Below, in pieces: positions 10,059-22,040 of a stretch of 64,000 nt of DNA. The position numbers and the translations under genes are program-made. The DNA comes from Henricia sp. BOLD:AAB3569 (taxonomy: Eukaryota; Echinodermata; Asteroidea; Spinulosida; Echinasteridae), in the NCBI GenBank assembly GCA_037783545.1, contig JBBELK010000164.1:62001-126000 (forward strand), given 5' to 3'. The notes beneath the pieces were generated by a model that saw only the letters and a list, made by a program, of their open reading frames with translations, was not told where the DNA came from and searched no databases. The stretch's first letter is position 1, and every line of letters begins with the position of its first letter.

Positions 10059-13000
10059 TCATGGAGGAGCAGGAAAGAGATCCAAGAACTGTTGAGGCGT
10101 CAGTCGAACATTGACATTAAGCTCTGGTCTTTCTGTAAGCCTGTTGTCTCCCTCTGGGAGTAGTTCCTTGGTACAGGGGTGGCCTCCGTTCTGATCAAGA
10201 CAAAAACAAGAAACAAGAAAACTGTTGATAATATTAATACCAATTTATTGTTTTAAGACCATTACAAAATGTATAATAATTGAAATACCTGGTATTTGAC
10301 AGGTGGCCAAGTTAGTTTGCCTGGAAAATATTGGTATATTTAAGGGCAAACCGAAAAAAAATTATATTGATGCTTTGAGGGGAAAAACGTTTTGAGAGCA
10401 CATCTCACCATCCAGAAAAGACAGTTACAGAATCCGCAAATCTGCAGCATGTCGGTGAAGACCTCGTGTCTGGGATGCCTGTGGTAGAGTTTTTTGTAGA
10501 CTCCATTCCAGTCAATCTCATGACTACTTACTGGCAAGACTTTGTTGATCTGTTAGACAAAAACACAAGCAGGGTGAAATCCTTGGTAAATTAGAGACTG
10601 GCCAATTATGGCACTTGTTCCAAAAAATTATTGTTTTAACTCCTCTTAAAGGAGCGTGTCCAGATCACATTTTTCAGCCCCATGCCATGGCACATTTTCC
10701 CATGGGTGTTGAGACTTCGATACCATGTCATGGTCATATTTTTTTACTCCTTACTATTCTGAAATTTCTCGCTCTCGATCCGTATATTTTCAAGGATATC
10801 GCCAAAAAACCACCGATGTGGTTCCACAAAGCAGTGCAATAATTACACCAACTTTTTTACTTCCACATCCAAATTGGAGATTGCAAATTTCCTATTTTTT
10901 TCCCATGGATAGTATTTTTGGGATCGAGGTACATGTATTTTACGATTGTTACGTTAAAACGAAATCCACTTTCTAAAAAAAAATCTGAACAAGCTTTTTA
11001 AGCATACCTGAAGCTCAGTGAAGTTAAACCGGCAGAGATTTTTCCACAGGAGGTTTCTGGATGCCAACATGTGAAGCTGGTGGCATGAGCTTCCGGCATT
11101 CACTACATCTCGAGGGTCGCTCAAATGATGCAGAATTCGGCTAAGAATCTCACCTGGGAGATCCGTTAGGAACATTCCCCCATCGTTCTCTCTCTGTTCA
11201 AGATCAAATTCAAAGTATGTTAAGATGGAATTTCAAATACATGTACATATATTACATGAAATGTTTTACAAAATCAATTTCAAGACAGATTGCCTATGGG
11301 ATTTGTAAAGAGTTCTGTCAAAAAATGTTCCGATGAAATTCTAAGACGAAATATTACTTTCTTTAAATCTTTAAATTCTTCAAATTGTGAATTTGTTTAA
11401 ATCAAACTTAACCTCTTTAACTTGGATACTGTTGAGTCTCTCTAACCAATGTTGGAGCATGCTCATTCGCTCATTCCACGTTGCCGGGCAACCAATGTGA
11501 TGATAGCGACTCTTATCCATGGCAACAATTGCCCCACACAAGATTCGCCTCAACTGCGCCATGTTGAAATGAGTCTGGCAAACTGCAAAACATGCAACAC
11601 AAATAGCAAAAGTTAATGTTTGACTTAAAGATGCAGGCTCGTCAATGCGCATACGAGGAACAAATTCGTGCCGTGAAATTCACCGCTCCATGCCTTTCTA
11701 CGGAGCTTTGCCTTTCTACGGAGCACGAATTTGTTCCTCGCGCACGCATTGACGAGCCTGCATCTTTAAGTAATAATCTAAGGCTAATGTGATTTGTCAT
11801 ATATTGTAGCTGTAAATGTAAATTATATTAGCAGGCATTTTTGACATTTGTCAGATGCACAATAACATACCTCGATTGAGCACTTCTTCAAGAACGTATA
11901 ACAAGTTCTTCTGGGCCAAGCCGCTGAGGCAGGAGAAGTGTGTGGTTACAATTAATTCCAGAAGCTGTTCAAAAAATTATAATAAAAAAACTGTGATGAC
12001 TGATGAATTTCTTAGTTAAAATCAAGTTCGCCCTAACAAACATAGCCACATCACAAATCATGCAGACTTTAGTCAAACCTCATTAGCAATGAGGCCCTTG
12101 GGACTTCGCAGATTACCTTGTTATAACAGGAACCTTGTATTATCAGGAATGAAAGCAATGAAGAACAAAAGACTGGGCATAAATATTTCCTTGCTACAAG
12201 CAGAATGTTGTATTAACAGTGCTCTTATTATCGAGGCTCAACCGTCCTACTACCAGTCAAATTTCAAGTCAATTTACAAGTAACATTTTGATGATAATTA
12301 AGTCACATTAGGTAATTGTTACTGGATGGGTCACATTATGCAAGTTACATCGAAAACTTGTCACAGTTTACGTTTTAGAGCTGGCCTAGACTTGAGTACT
12401 TACTTTGCCAACATAGTAGAATCTCCTGTGGTCTCGGACAGCATTAGCAAAGTCCAATTTACAGAGGATCTCTCCGATAGTGTAATAATTTCCTCTTGCC
12501 TAGATTACATGAATAAATAGATAAATTCATTTTCACAGAGTTTGAATGCATAATTTTGTGCAAGCCATAAGTCCAAAAAGACTCAGAAGGTTATGGTCTT
12601 AATTCAAAACAATTAGTCCTAAGTTTAGAATTTTATTTTTAAAAAAGAAGAAAAATATCTGTATAAACTCTTCCTCTTACCCCCAGAGATCGGGGAACCT
12701 GGACATACGAAGCCTGTGGTTTGTCTGCAAAATCAAAACAATTGAGAATAAATATTAAATGATACTTTATAAATTTATGTAAAACAAAATTTCAGGTGTT
12801 CATACGAGATATACATCAATCTATCTAAAATAAATATTTTTAACAACTAAATTGACTGACAGTGAAACCTACAGATAAAATATTCCACTGTTTTGTCAAC
12901 TGCATAATTGATTAATTTACTGATTTTCAGATTTTCAAAGTTCAAAGTTCAACAGACTAATTTTTTTCTTTCAGATATGTTACATGAACCTTTTAAAAAC

Positions 13001-16000
13001 GAAATTGTTAAATTGAATTTTATGAAAATTTCAGAAATAGAGCTTTTCAGTGATGGCTACCTCGAATTTCATATTCATGTCTGACGCTGACAACATCTTC
13101 TTGCAGCGTAGCGATGATGTCAATATCTTGGCTCAGTGCCTGGACCCTGATATCCGTGCTGTTGCTGTCGTCATGACAACCATCTTCAGAGCTTGATCCA
13201 TCATCAAATGACGATTGCCTGCTGACATTTTGGAATCTAGAAATCAGATTGAGAAAAACAAAGTGATGAAGAAGAAAGAATTAGGTTTGGATTTGGAAAA
13301 AAATGAACAGATATGGGCACATTTGGGAAATGCATGTAGTTAAATAAATGTGCAATCTTCTGTATTTTTTCATCTCAAGAACAGACGTTTGCATAGACTA
13401 ATTTATAAGCCACATGGGGCCAATTTTATTGTGCTGTTTAGCACAAAGATTTTCTTTAGCACAAAATTTATTTGCTTTTTGTAAAATGGGTTACAAGCCC
13501 GAAAAGGCCTGCTATAGCAAAATATATGCATACAAAAAAAATGTACACATCCCATATGATTTTGGCTGGCAACCCATTTTTGCAATACATAGGCCTACAT
13601 AAAGCAAATAAATTCTTTGCTAAGCAAACTTTTGTATTAAGGCCATGAAATTGGCCCCTGCCTGTCCTTGCACGCCACACTCCACCTAACCTCCCCATAA
13701 AAATGTCTCTCCGATCCCCACCCTCAGCACCCCACCTCTCTCACCCTTTTATTACAGTCAAACCTACTATTATTAATTCAGACCACCTTGATAAACATTC
13801 CACCTGCTTATAGTGGCCAGCTGTCTTTGGTCCCAAATGCCATGTATGTGTATATAATGGTATAGAGGCAACCTGTTTATAGTGGCCAGTTTGTTATGGT
13901 CCTGAGGATGGCCACTACAGACAATTAAGTTTCGCTGTAACCATAGCTCCATGCTGTAACTAAATCCTCTCCCCTTCCCCCCTTCCCCAATGGGCGCACG
14001 AGTAAAAAGTAAAAATCCCCTGACTTGTACAAGTACATAATGAACCAAAGGTATACTACCATGACTACTGAGCACCTACAAAGCACATGGTGGGGGTTTG
14101 TGTGCACTAGCATTCCACACAGAAGAACAATATCTATCAGACTATCACACACATTGCCCATATATGGTCATTTGACTCACACATCAGTATTCAACAGCTG
14201 AACCATCAACTTATGTGATTCAGCATGGAGGTAGGAAATCAAGTACTGAAAATAACTGAGCTAGCTAAGGATTATGAAGCATCAATTGCCTTATTTGGCA
14301 TATTCTCTGAAAATACAGGGAGATTGAAATTATAATTTTGTAGGTATTGACAAGTTGTGCCTAAATCTGGCAAAATGAAATGATGTGTCATCCTAATATT
14401 TTGCACTTGAATTGACTGGATAAAGCAATATGTGAGATTAAAAGTATTAAAGATATATTTTATTGGTACTAATGGTAGTTTTAGGTAGGGTTTTAAATGT
14501 AGATTTTACCTTAATTTAAAAACCTACCTGATTCTACCTCAGGTTGAGTCAGCTAGGAGGTCATGGGGCAAAAATTGCAATTATGAAACATTCTGGCAGA
14601 ATTTTATAAATTACCATTTTCATTCCATAACTTTTCTCCGGTGGATTTATGAAAGCCAATAACTTTCTTAGTTTTGAGAGCAATAAAAAAATTCCTAAAG
14701 AACATTTAGCTGATATTATCATAAACAATACACTGACTATGTACAGGGTTGTTACAGTATGCAATTACTGCCATTGCAACATTGCAACAGGTGTTTACCA
14801 GTCAAAATGATTAGGACACAATATTTTATTTTCAATTTCTTTGCTTTTTGCGACAACAAAATGTGATAATATGCACTGCCCTTAGTTGTTTCCATTTTTA
14901 TAAAAAAAAGCACAATTGATAAAATTTGATGCTTTGTCTCAAATATTTGTCCATTACCTTGCCTTGACCTTAATTTAATGTTCCAGTAGGCCTACTACTA
15001 CTAGTACTAGTATACTAGCCTATTATCTAGTGGGAACAAGAGAAAAAAATACATTGTATAAAGCCTGGTATAATTAAAAGACTGTAAAAGACTGCAGAAC
15101 ATAAAGATAGGGAAAATATCACAACAAATATAAATATCGGGATCTTTTATTTTGCTTTTGTTGCATGATCAACATCAACAATCCCATGACCATGTACGAA
15201 TTTAATAGGCCATTTCGACATTTTCGCGGCCATTTTGAAGGAGGTGCAAAGAGCGCCCTCAAGCGCCGCATGTGCGTGCACAAAACATATCTAAGGCGGC
15301 TTCGCGCACTGGATACAACTTCGCAATTAATTCTTTTGACTAATTAAATCGATGGCTTTGACTATAAAGCTGGTTGATTGTGATTCTATATGAATTGTTC
15401 TTATGCTTCAGTTGAAAAATCAAAATTAAAAGTGTCTTCTTGTCTGAATAAATCGCATTTTAAGACCCCTTCTTATTTCCCAATTTCTCTAAGATTAAGG
15501 CGGCTTGATTCCCGCAATGGATACAACTTCGCAATTAATTTGTTTGACTAATTAAATCGATTGCTATGACGATAAAGCTGATTGATGATGATTCTACATG
15601 AATATTTCTTATACTACAGCTGAAAAATAGTAACAAAAAGTGCCTACTTGTCTGAATAAATCGATTTTAAGACCCCTTCTTATTTCCTAATTTTTTTAAG
15701 CTAAGGCGGCTTAATTCGCGCACTAGATACAACTTCGCAATTAATTTTTGTGACTAATTAAATCGATGGCTATGACAACAAAGCTGATTGATGATGATTC
15801 TGCATGAATATTTCTTATATTACAGTTGAAAAATCTTAACAAAAAGTGCCTACTCGTCAGAATAAATCGATCTTTAAGGCCCCCCTTTTTATCTCCCAGT
15901 TTCTCCCTGCTACTGTTTTTTTCAAGTAAATATCTTCGGAAAATGAAGTGTCTCTGACCACTTATCACAGAAGTATGTTATATAAAAAAAAGTGTGAACA

Positions 16001-17934
16001 GGCTTGATATTAGTTCGCAGCAAGAAAGGATAAACATAACCCTTTCAATAATTATTTTAACAAAATACAATTGTCAACATTTCTGGTAACTTATTACACT
16101 TTAGGCTATTAATTAATACCATGATAAAATATGATCTTTTCCTGGGAAATTTGTATTGTTTCTGTTAAACCGATCATGATTATTGGAACAAATGATAAAG
16201 ATTTCAAAATTGTCATGGTGTTTCGACTATTGAAATTAAGTGTTCTTTTATTATCAAGAACAGCACGGTGAAAGAAGGAGTAAAGAAATGCGACTTTCTC
16301 CACGAGATCGACGGAGAGGTGAGATTGAGGCAAAGCCAAAATTATTTCACACACATCAACATCCAGATGGCTCTAGCAGAGGCTAAACAAGTCTTAAGCG
16401 GGCCTCCCACTGTGCGATTTTTGCTACGAATTAGGTACGATTAGCTACGATTTAGGTCGATTATGTATACACTCTACACACAATCGTACCAAATCGTAGC
16501 TAATTGTACCTAATTCGTGGCAAAAATCGCACAGTGGGAGGCCCGCTTTATTTTGTTATCTGGACTTAACAGGACACGTTCGTAAAAAAATACCTTTGAC
16601 AAACAACATTATAAAAAAGTTGCAATGAGCGCAACAGTGTTCTTCAAAACCTGTGCCCTGTATATCAATAAAAACCTATACTTTTGCGGCACTGAGATAA
16701 AAGAGGACGAAATAGACTGGAGAGCATCCAATGTGACGTATGGTTCCAAGTGCCAAGGACTGAAATCTGACGACGATTTAAGCGATGTCACCTGGATCCA
16801 TTCCAAGAAACTTTATTGGAAGAAAAGTGAAATGAGAAAAGAAGCCTTAAAAATCGATTTATTCAGACATTGGAACTTTTTGTTTTGATTTGTCCACTGT
16901 AATATAAGAAATATTCATCAATCAGCTTTATTGTCATAGGCATCGATTTAATAAGTCAAACAAATTAATTGCGAAAATTTATCCAGTGAGCCAATTAAGC
17001 CGCCTTAGCTTAGAGAAATTATGAAATAAGAAGGGGTCTTAAAATCGATTTATTCAGACTGTATATAAGAAATATTCGTACAGAATCAACATCAATTAGG
17101 TTTTTGTCATAGCCATCGATTTAATTAGTCACAACAATTAATTGCGAAGTTGTATCTAGTGCGCGAATTAAGCCGCCTTAGTTTAGAGAAATTAGGAAAT
17201 AAGAAGGGGTCTGAAAATCGAATTTATTTAGACAAGAAGGCACTTTTAGTTTCGATTTTTCAGCTGTAATATAAGAAATATTCATGTAGAATCATCATCA
17301 ATCAGCTTTATCGTCATAGCAATCGATTTAATTAGTCAAACAAATTAATTGCGAAGTTGTATCCAGTGCGGGAATCAAGCCGCCTTAATCTTAGAGAAAT
17401 TGGGAAATAAGAAGGGGTCTTAAAATGCGATTTATTCAGACAAGAAGACACTTTTAATTTTGATTTTTCAACTGAAGCATAAGAACAATTCATATAGAAT
17501 CATAATCAACCAGTTTTATAGTCAAAGCCATCGATTTAATTAGTGAAAAGAATTAATTGCGAAGTTGTATCCAGTGCGCGAAGCCGCCTTCGATATGTTT
17601 TGTGCACGCACATGCGGCGCTTGAGGGCGCTCTTTGCACCTCCTTCAAAATGGCCGCGAAAATGTCGAAATGGCCTATAACCGTAACCATTTACATATGA
17701 TTGTTAATTAAATACTGCACATTTATGTGCACATGAAATATGACGTACATCATGCATCATCGAGGAAGACGTTGTTACAAAACAATTTCATAAAATTTCA
17801 ATTTACCTTTCTCTGGCAATTTTTTTGATGTGTCTATGAAGATTTTCCCGCAGTGCAATCAGTTTCTGCCAACCCGATGACGTTTTAACCCACTCGTTTC
17901 CAGGCGATTCGCCGTTATATCCGTAATAAGGCAT
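10059..17934 (-). CDS. F-box only protein of the FBXO25/FBXO32 (atrogin-1) family, nine exons
   Basis: Substrate receptor of an SCF (SKP1-CUL1-F-box) ubiquitin ligase, by family. Minus-strand exons: 17934-17807, 13236-13061, 12724-12681, 12499-12404, 11964-11871, 11582-11413, 11193-11008, 10549-10409, 10190-10059 (stop 10061-10059). Phases close to 388 aa; the human pair are 355 and 367 aa. The N terminus has SPGNEWVKTSSGW, like the paired human proteins. Exon 4 gives NYYTIGEILCKLDFANAVRD, exon 5 LLELIV and SGLAQKN. Exon 7 is the F-box (about residues 243-292: LTDLPGEILSRILHHLSD, then LLWKNLCRFNF). Exons 8-9 give the Cys/His segment ICGFCNCLFW and GGHPCT, and the end QQFLDLFPAPP matches the family's QDFINLF terminus. 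Exon 3 is only 44 nt. This is probably the single pre-duplication orthologue of both vertebrate genes. The family call is strong; the choice of acceptor at exon 4 rests on phase. Confidence 0.92.
11629..11765. mobile_element. Hairpin MITE, TTAA family, copy B
   Basis: Ends AGATGCAGGCTCGTCAATGC and its reverse complement, with TTAA on both sides (11625-11628 and 11766-11769). It lies in the intron between F-box gene exons 5 and 6. Confidence 0.8.
13416..13659. mobile_element. Palindromic MITE of the GGGGCCAATTT family
   Basis: Starts GGGGCCAATTTTATTGTGCT and ends CCATGAAATTGGCCCCTG; internal AGCACAAA/CTAAGCAAA motifs recur. Related ends occur at 48045 and on both sides of the hairpins at 51160 and 51700. 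It lies in F-box gene intron 1. Confidence 0.65.
13660..15207. other. F-box gene intron 1 sequence, nothing recognised
   Basis: AT-rich intron. TATAGTGGCCAG is repeated near 13809 and 13878. No coding similarity is seen. Confidence 0.45.
15208..17675. mobile_element. Foldback transposon with tandemly repeated arms, about 2.5 kb
   Basis: Termini GGCCATTTCGACATTTTCGC and the reverse complement are followed by about 85 bp that are essentially identical in inverted orientation. Inside, each arm is built of units of about 200 bp that begin AAGGCGGCTT and contain GGATACAACTTCGCAATTAA. Left units start near 15293, 15496 and 15702; right inverted units end near 16997, 17171, 17379 and 17583. TA flanks both ends (15206-15207, 17676-17677). 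This architecture, long inverted termini made of tandem repeats, is that of Foldback (FB) elements. The spacer (about 15900-16850) has two frames of 81 and 87 codons without recognisable similarity. Confidence 0.8.
16397..16547. mobile_element. Harbinger-like hairpin MITE nested in the foldback spacer
   Basis: Inverted ends AGCGGGCCTCCCACTGTGCG and reverse complement, with internal arms CTACGAATTAGGTACGATTA pairing with a slightly diverged partner. TTA flanks both sides (16394-16396, 16548-16550), the 3-bp target typical of PIF/Harbinger elements. It inserted into the foldback, so it is younger. Confidence 0.75.
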
Positions 17935-18657
17935 ATTTTAAAATCTGTTTTATGACAAAAACGTTTAAGCGAAACCGACGAAAATTGACTGCTCTTGTCG
18001 AAAAATGCAACTGGCTACATTCGCGATTTTCTTAGTTAATATTTTACTTTGTCTATCGCGCTGTGCTTATCTGCTTGTTGCAAGCTTGCCAAAACATTTG
18101 GCGCAGCTGGTTTTGTTTTGATCACGTGCTGGAATTATTCATTTTCACGTGGAGGGGTGTTGTGAACTATTTTTAGAGTGGGCGATTGTATGCAAATTAG
18201 GCAATTAATGTACATATTAATTTTTTTGCACGTCTACGTCTAGTCTGCCATGCTCCTATATATGTCCAGTAGACATTTTATAAAAATTTGATTATGCAAT
18301 GCAATAAACATGTTAAATCGATCTCAGTTTTACTGTGCTCTTACCTAATTATTATTAGGCCTAATTATTAGTTTGCTCACTTAGATTGGTTCCCGATCCC
18401 ATCGCTTATTATCGCTTATTGCGAAAATATAGGGATCGGTAAAGGGCAGCCATGACGGGCAGAATTCTGCCCGTCACGTGGTTATTATTATTATTTTGTT
18501 TTAGTAACACTATGAACATCTAACAATGGAAATTGGGCACACACCATTGTTACTAACAATGGGGTTACAATGAACATGTACATGTTTTTGCTCATAGTGT
18601 AAGTGCGCAGATTTTGCATTGACATTTGTAACTTGGCCGTGCGTGTCGAACATATCC
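17935..18657. other. Upstream region of the F-box gene
   Basis: It should contain the F-box promoter and 5'UTR on the minus strand. A GATCACGTGC E-box is at about 18120. A TTATTATTATTATTTT run lies near 18482. No other gene is seen. Confidence 0.4.
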
Positions 18658-18739
18658 AATTATGTAAATAAAGTACATTGCCTAAAGCAAAGGGCTTGAA
18701 TTATGTAAATAAAGTACATTGCCTAAAGCAAAGGGCTTG
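18658..18739. repeat. Two tandem copies of a 41-bp unit
   Basis: The unit AATTATGTAAATAAAGTACA...GGGCTTG occurs at 18658-18698 and again at 18699-18739 with no visible mismatch, a recent small duplication. Confidence 0.85.
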
Positions 18740-18964
18740 TCCAATTTTTAAATATAAAAAACACAATGCGCACGCGCAAAGACGACAAATTACAGATCAA
18801 GATGAAGCGCCCTTTACCTGTCCTTATATTCTCCTTTGTGGAATATGTGGACGGGAACCAGTCTATTTGCTTTCTAGGCAATGTAAATCTATAGACTTTG
18901 CTACTTTGAGCATGGAGGATGCTTTGAAGAAGGTTTTCCATGTCAACGTTAAACTCGTTGAGTG

Positions 18965-19270
18965 GGCCGGGGTACCGTGGCCGAATGTTCACTGACTCGC
19001 AATACTCGGGTGAAAACTTGGGGTTGCAGGTGTGTTGGATACCCGGCTGGCACTTCTTGAGCAAGTTACTTAGCATACACACTTGCTCCATCCTTCGGAA
19101 GGGATGTAAAGCCGTTGGTCCAGTGTGTTAGGACGCACTTTAAAGATCCCGATCGAGCCTTCTTTCGTGAAGAGCAAGGGGATTCCCCGGTGTCTCGATC
19201 TGGCTGTTTCTAATTTGAACATCGTCTTCTCCTCATGGGAACTTTGAGGACTCCTTGATTTCAGTACCAG
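18965..19270 (+). mobile_element. Degenerate tRNA-derived SINE
   Basis: Plus-strand copy of the SINE found in reverse at 62943-63316. It has GGTACCGTGGCCGAATG (A-box region), GGGGTTGCAGG before a damaged B box, then CTTGCTCCATCCTTCGGAAG and GTAAAGCCGTTGGTCCAGTG. The B box is lost, so it is not a functional Pol III unit. Confidence 0.65.
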
Positions 19271-20109
19271 AAAGAAGTACGGTAGGCCCTAGGCTAATAT
19301 AACTGTTGGGTCATTGCAAATAATACAGTGGGCTTTAACGTATTTGTTTCAAATGAATAAAATGATGGATAAAGGACTTTTTAAAATAATTATTATTGTT
19401 CATCGCCACGGGATTAAAAATTATCTCACCACAGCTTCGCCTCACCAGCATAGAGCATGCACTACGTCATGTTGTGAACTTGAAGATGAATCATAATTTC
19501 CATTACGTCAACCTCACCACCATAAATGGAAGATCCAATATAAATTTGCATAATTGATCAGTCTTATAACCATCTGTAGACATACGTAAAGCAATGTTTA
19601 TTGTACAAGTTACCCGACTAAACGGGACGTAAAGAAAAATAAAAAAAGTGCCCGTCATCGTTTGCGCCTGCGTACGTACTGGCGTTACTAGATATACTAC
19701 GAACATGATGGCGTCCGACTTCATCACATCGTTTACGCTCATTAGACACGAAGAAATCTAAGTTTTGTCAAAGAGCCAGGGAAAGTCTTGAATGTTTTAT
19801 AAGAAAGCCAAAGGAGTCCGGGCGTAAGGTATAAAATTTGCTCAATGCGGTTGTTTCATCATATATTTTGCTCAGTTTTAGTTTTACGATGCGTTCGACA
19901 AAAATGTTCGAATGCGTGCGAACTCGTACTCATGTCATGAACTTGTCATGTATGCATGTGAGGGCGCTATTTACTTTCTGCATGACATTGCATTTGTTTG
20001 TGATAGTTTGACCAAGGACATAAAAAAATAAAAAAATTCGGTCACATTCAGTCAGTCAGTAGGGCTGCAGTGAAAACAACAGCGCTGTGTGCCCATATGA
20101 CATGTTGTG

Positions 20110-20300
20110 AGTGACAGTCAGTGGACAAGCGCAGGAACAAAGCCGTTGTCTACGACTACGCAACACGTACACATATCTCAACATGAACGAATTTGTTTTC
20201 ACTCCAGTCACGGTGCTATGCCCGTATACAAAGGCATATGACACCGGGTCACAAAAGTGCCAGGATGTGCGACCGACAGAATTTCTCATCCTACCATGTC
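20110..20300. repeat. Uninterrupted copy of the host repeat seen split at 3225/5905
   Basis: Contains TTTTCACTCCAGTCACGG followed directly by GTATACAAAGGCATATGACA, sequences that are separated by about 2.5 kb of nested insertions in RPS12 intron 2. Confidence 0.55.
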
Positions 20301-20451
20301 CTACCGAACCGAGACATCTGTAGTCTAAATTACTTAGTCCTACCATTATTGTTGAGAAATGTTGTGTTGTTTATATTAAAAACAGCAGGTTGAGGCAAGT
20401 TCAAGCGGCAACTATCACCTATAAGTAGGCCCTAATGTTAGTTCGACTAAC

Positions 20452-20550
20452 GTAAATGTCGGCATAGTCGCCATGTCTGTGACCTCGCCACCCTATGGCT
20501 GATGAATAGGGTGGCAACCTCACGGACCTGGCGACTATGCCGACATTTAC
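20452..20550. repeat. Near-perfect hairpin upstream of OSER1
   Basis: GTAAATGTCGGCATAGTCGC pairs with GCGACTATGCCGACATTTAC around a loop near 20500; the internal AGGGTGGC/GCCACCCT also pairs. It is about 180 bp before the OSER1 start codon and probably a small MITE. Confidence 0.6.
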
Positions 20551-20729
20551 ATTAGAGTCACAAGTAAATTGTATTACATTGTACCTAGTTTTTAAGGAAA
20601 TCTATTTGAACTAGTATAGTCGCCATACACATGTAGATGATGAGTGCTACAAGTGCTAACTTTTAAATTCAAAAGAAATTATTTCTGTTGCTCGCTAGAT
20701 AATTGGAACCAGCTTTGAAAAAGAGCATC

Positions 20730-21967
20730 ATGGCGGAGGAACTTGAAGATGACCAGCTGCAGATGATGTTCAAAAAACTACGTGTAGATCCATCATGGTA
20801 AGTCTGCTTGAAATTACATACCTAAACATACCTTGAGACCATGTGTACAAGAAAATGCTTTAATGTGCGTAACATCTTTATTTAAATGGAACCTTTTGTT
20901 TATTTTTTTGTCTGAAGAGAGACAGCTTTAGTGTCCTCTGCGTAACATACAATATTTACTTCTCAATGCACAGGTCTTCAGTAGGTTCAGTGAGTCTGTT
21001 GGTACCTCACACCGAGTACCCTGTGGAAAGAGAGACTAAAGCTCGGAAGATAGGTCGTGGTAAGAACAGCAAACACCGGGTAGAGCCTTACTCAACAACG
21101 GGTTGCTCGGTACCTGAAAACCTCGGTGAATCTTTCCACATCTCGGACAAAGAGAAACGTCTCACTGCATCATGCTTACATGCCGACAATGCTGAGAAGA
21201 GTAATAGACTAAACGTCGGCAGAGCTCATACCACAAATGACTCTCAAGATGAGCGTGAAAGGTCTTCTGGCTTAAAGGAAACCGATCGAGGACAAAGTGG
21301 CAGCAAACTCTTTTCAGGCTTTGAAGCATTCCCTACCCTGACCTTGCCCAAGAAAGTTGGAAGCTGGAAAGACAGGGAGGTTTTCGGGTCAAGCACAAGT
21401 AAACTCAGATCTGTCGATTCATTCAAGACGCTTGCAACTATCGAAGAGGAAACATCAGATGTATCGTCAACCATTGAGAAGACTGATGAAGTCAGTAGGT
21501 CTGTCAGTTTCCAGTGCAGTTGTTGCTGCGCTGGGAACAGGCAGAGTAAATCCCTGGCAAAACCATCTAGGAGAGTAAATCGACACCGGAAGGTGAAACT
21601 GGAAGCAAGGGGACAGGTCCACGGAGGCTGCCGCACCTTTGCCAATTACAGAGATGGCACGAGACATGCTGTAAAGCCCGCCATGCATGGTGCAGTTCAT
21701 AAACACTCGCACAAGCCCATCATGAAATCAAGTGCATCAAAGTTAGACACGCCAGTCCATATGTGGACACAGAAACTTGTTATGCCAAACAACGGCAATG
21801 CCACATCCTCACCGCCACGCCCGGATTTTACATGCTCCCAGGAAGCACGCTTTACCTCCGACATCGCTTTCGACGACACGACTGCTGATGATTTGGCCGG
21901 ATACTTTGAAAATCTGGTTCATATTCCAAAGAAGATGTCTGAAATGGCAGAAATGATGTACACGTAG
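20730..21967 (+). CDS. OSER1: Oxidative stress-responsive serine-rich protein 1 homologue, two exons
   Basis: Exons 20730-20797 and 20974-21967; the split Trp codon TG|G restores a 353-aa frame (human OSER1 is 292 aa). Two short blocks identify it. The N terminus has QMMFKKLRVDPS, like the human AFKKLRVD. The C terminus has FDDTTADDLAGYFENLVHIP followed by KKMSEMAEMMYT, matching the invariant human ending KKMSHMAEMMYT. Between them is a long low-complexity, Ser/Lys/Arg-rich region with a QCSCCCAGN cluster near residue 185. No membrane segment or enzyme motif is visible. Vertebrate OSER1 responds to oxidative stress under FOXO control; its biochemical role is unclear. An AATAAA lies at 22035-22040, 70 nt after the stop. 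Confidence 0.88.
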
Positions 21968-22034
21968 TGTGTTGTTTAGCCGAGTCTAAAAGTTTTGCGT
22001 GCTTTGTTTTTCAAATATGTTATGATTCTTCTGC

Positions 22035-22040
22035 AATAAA
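22035..22040 (+). terminator. Candidate OSER1 polyadenylation signal
   Basis: AATAAA lies 68 nt after the OSER1 stop codon, in plain AT-rich sequence. A longer 3'UTR cannot be excluded. Confidence 0.4.

Noticed and set aside
16109..16888. Two frames (81 and 87 codons) in the foldback spacer considered as a transposase
   Set aside because: No catalytic or DNA-binding motif, and each ends in a nested MITE or an arm.
21244..21712. Antisense frames of 81-133 codons across OSER1
   Set aside because: They are shadows of the OSER1 exon on the opposite strand and have no family motif.
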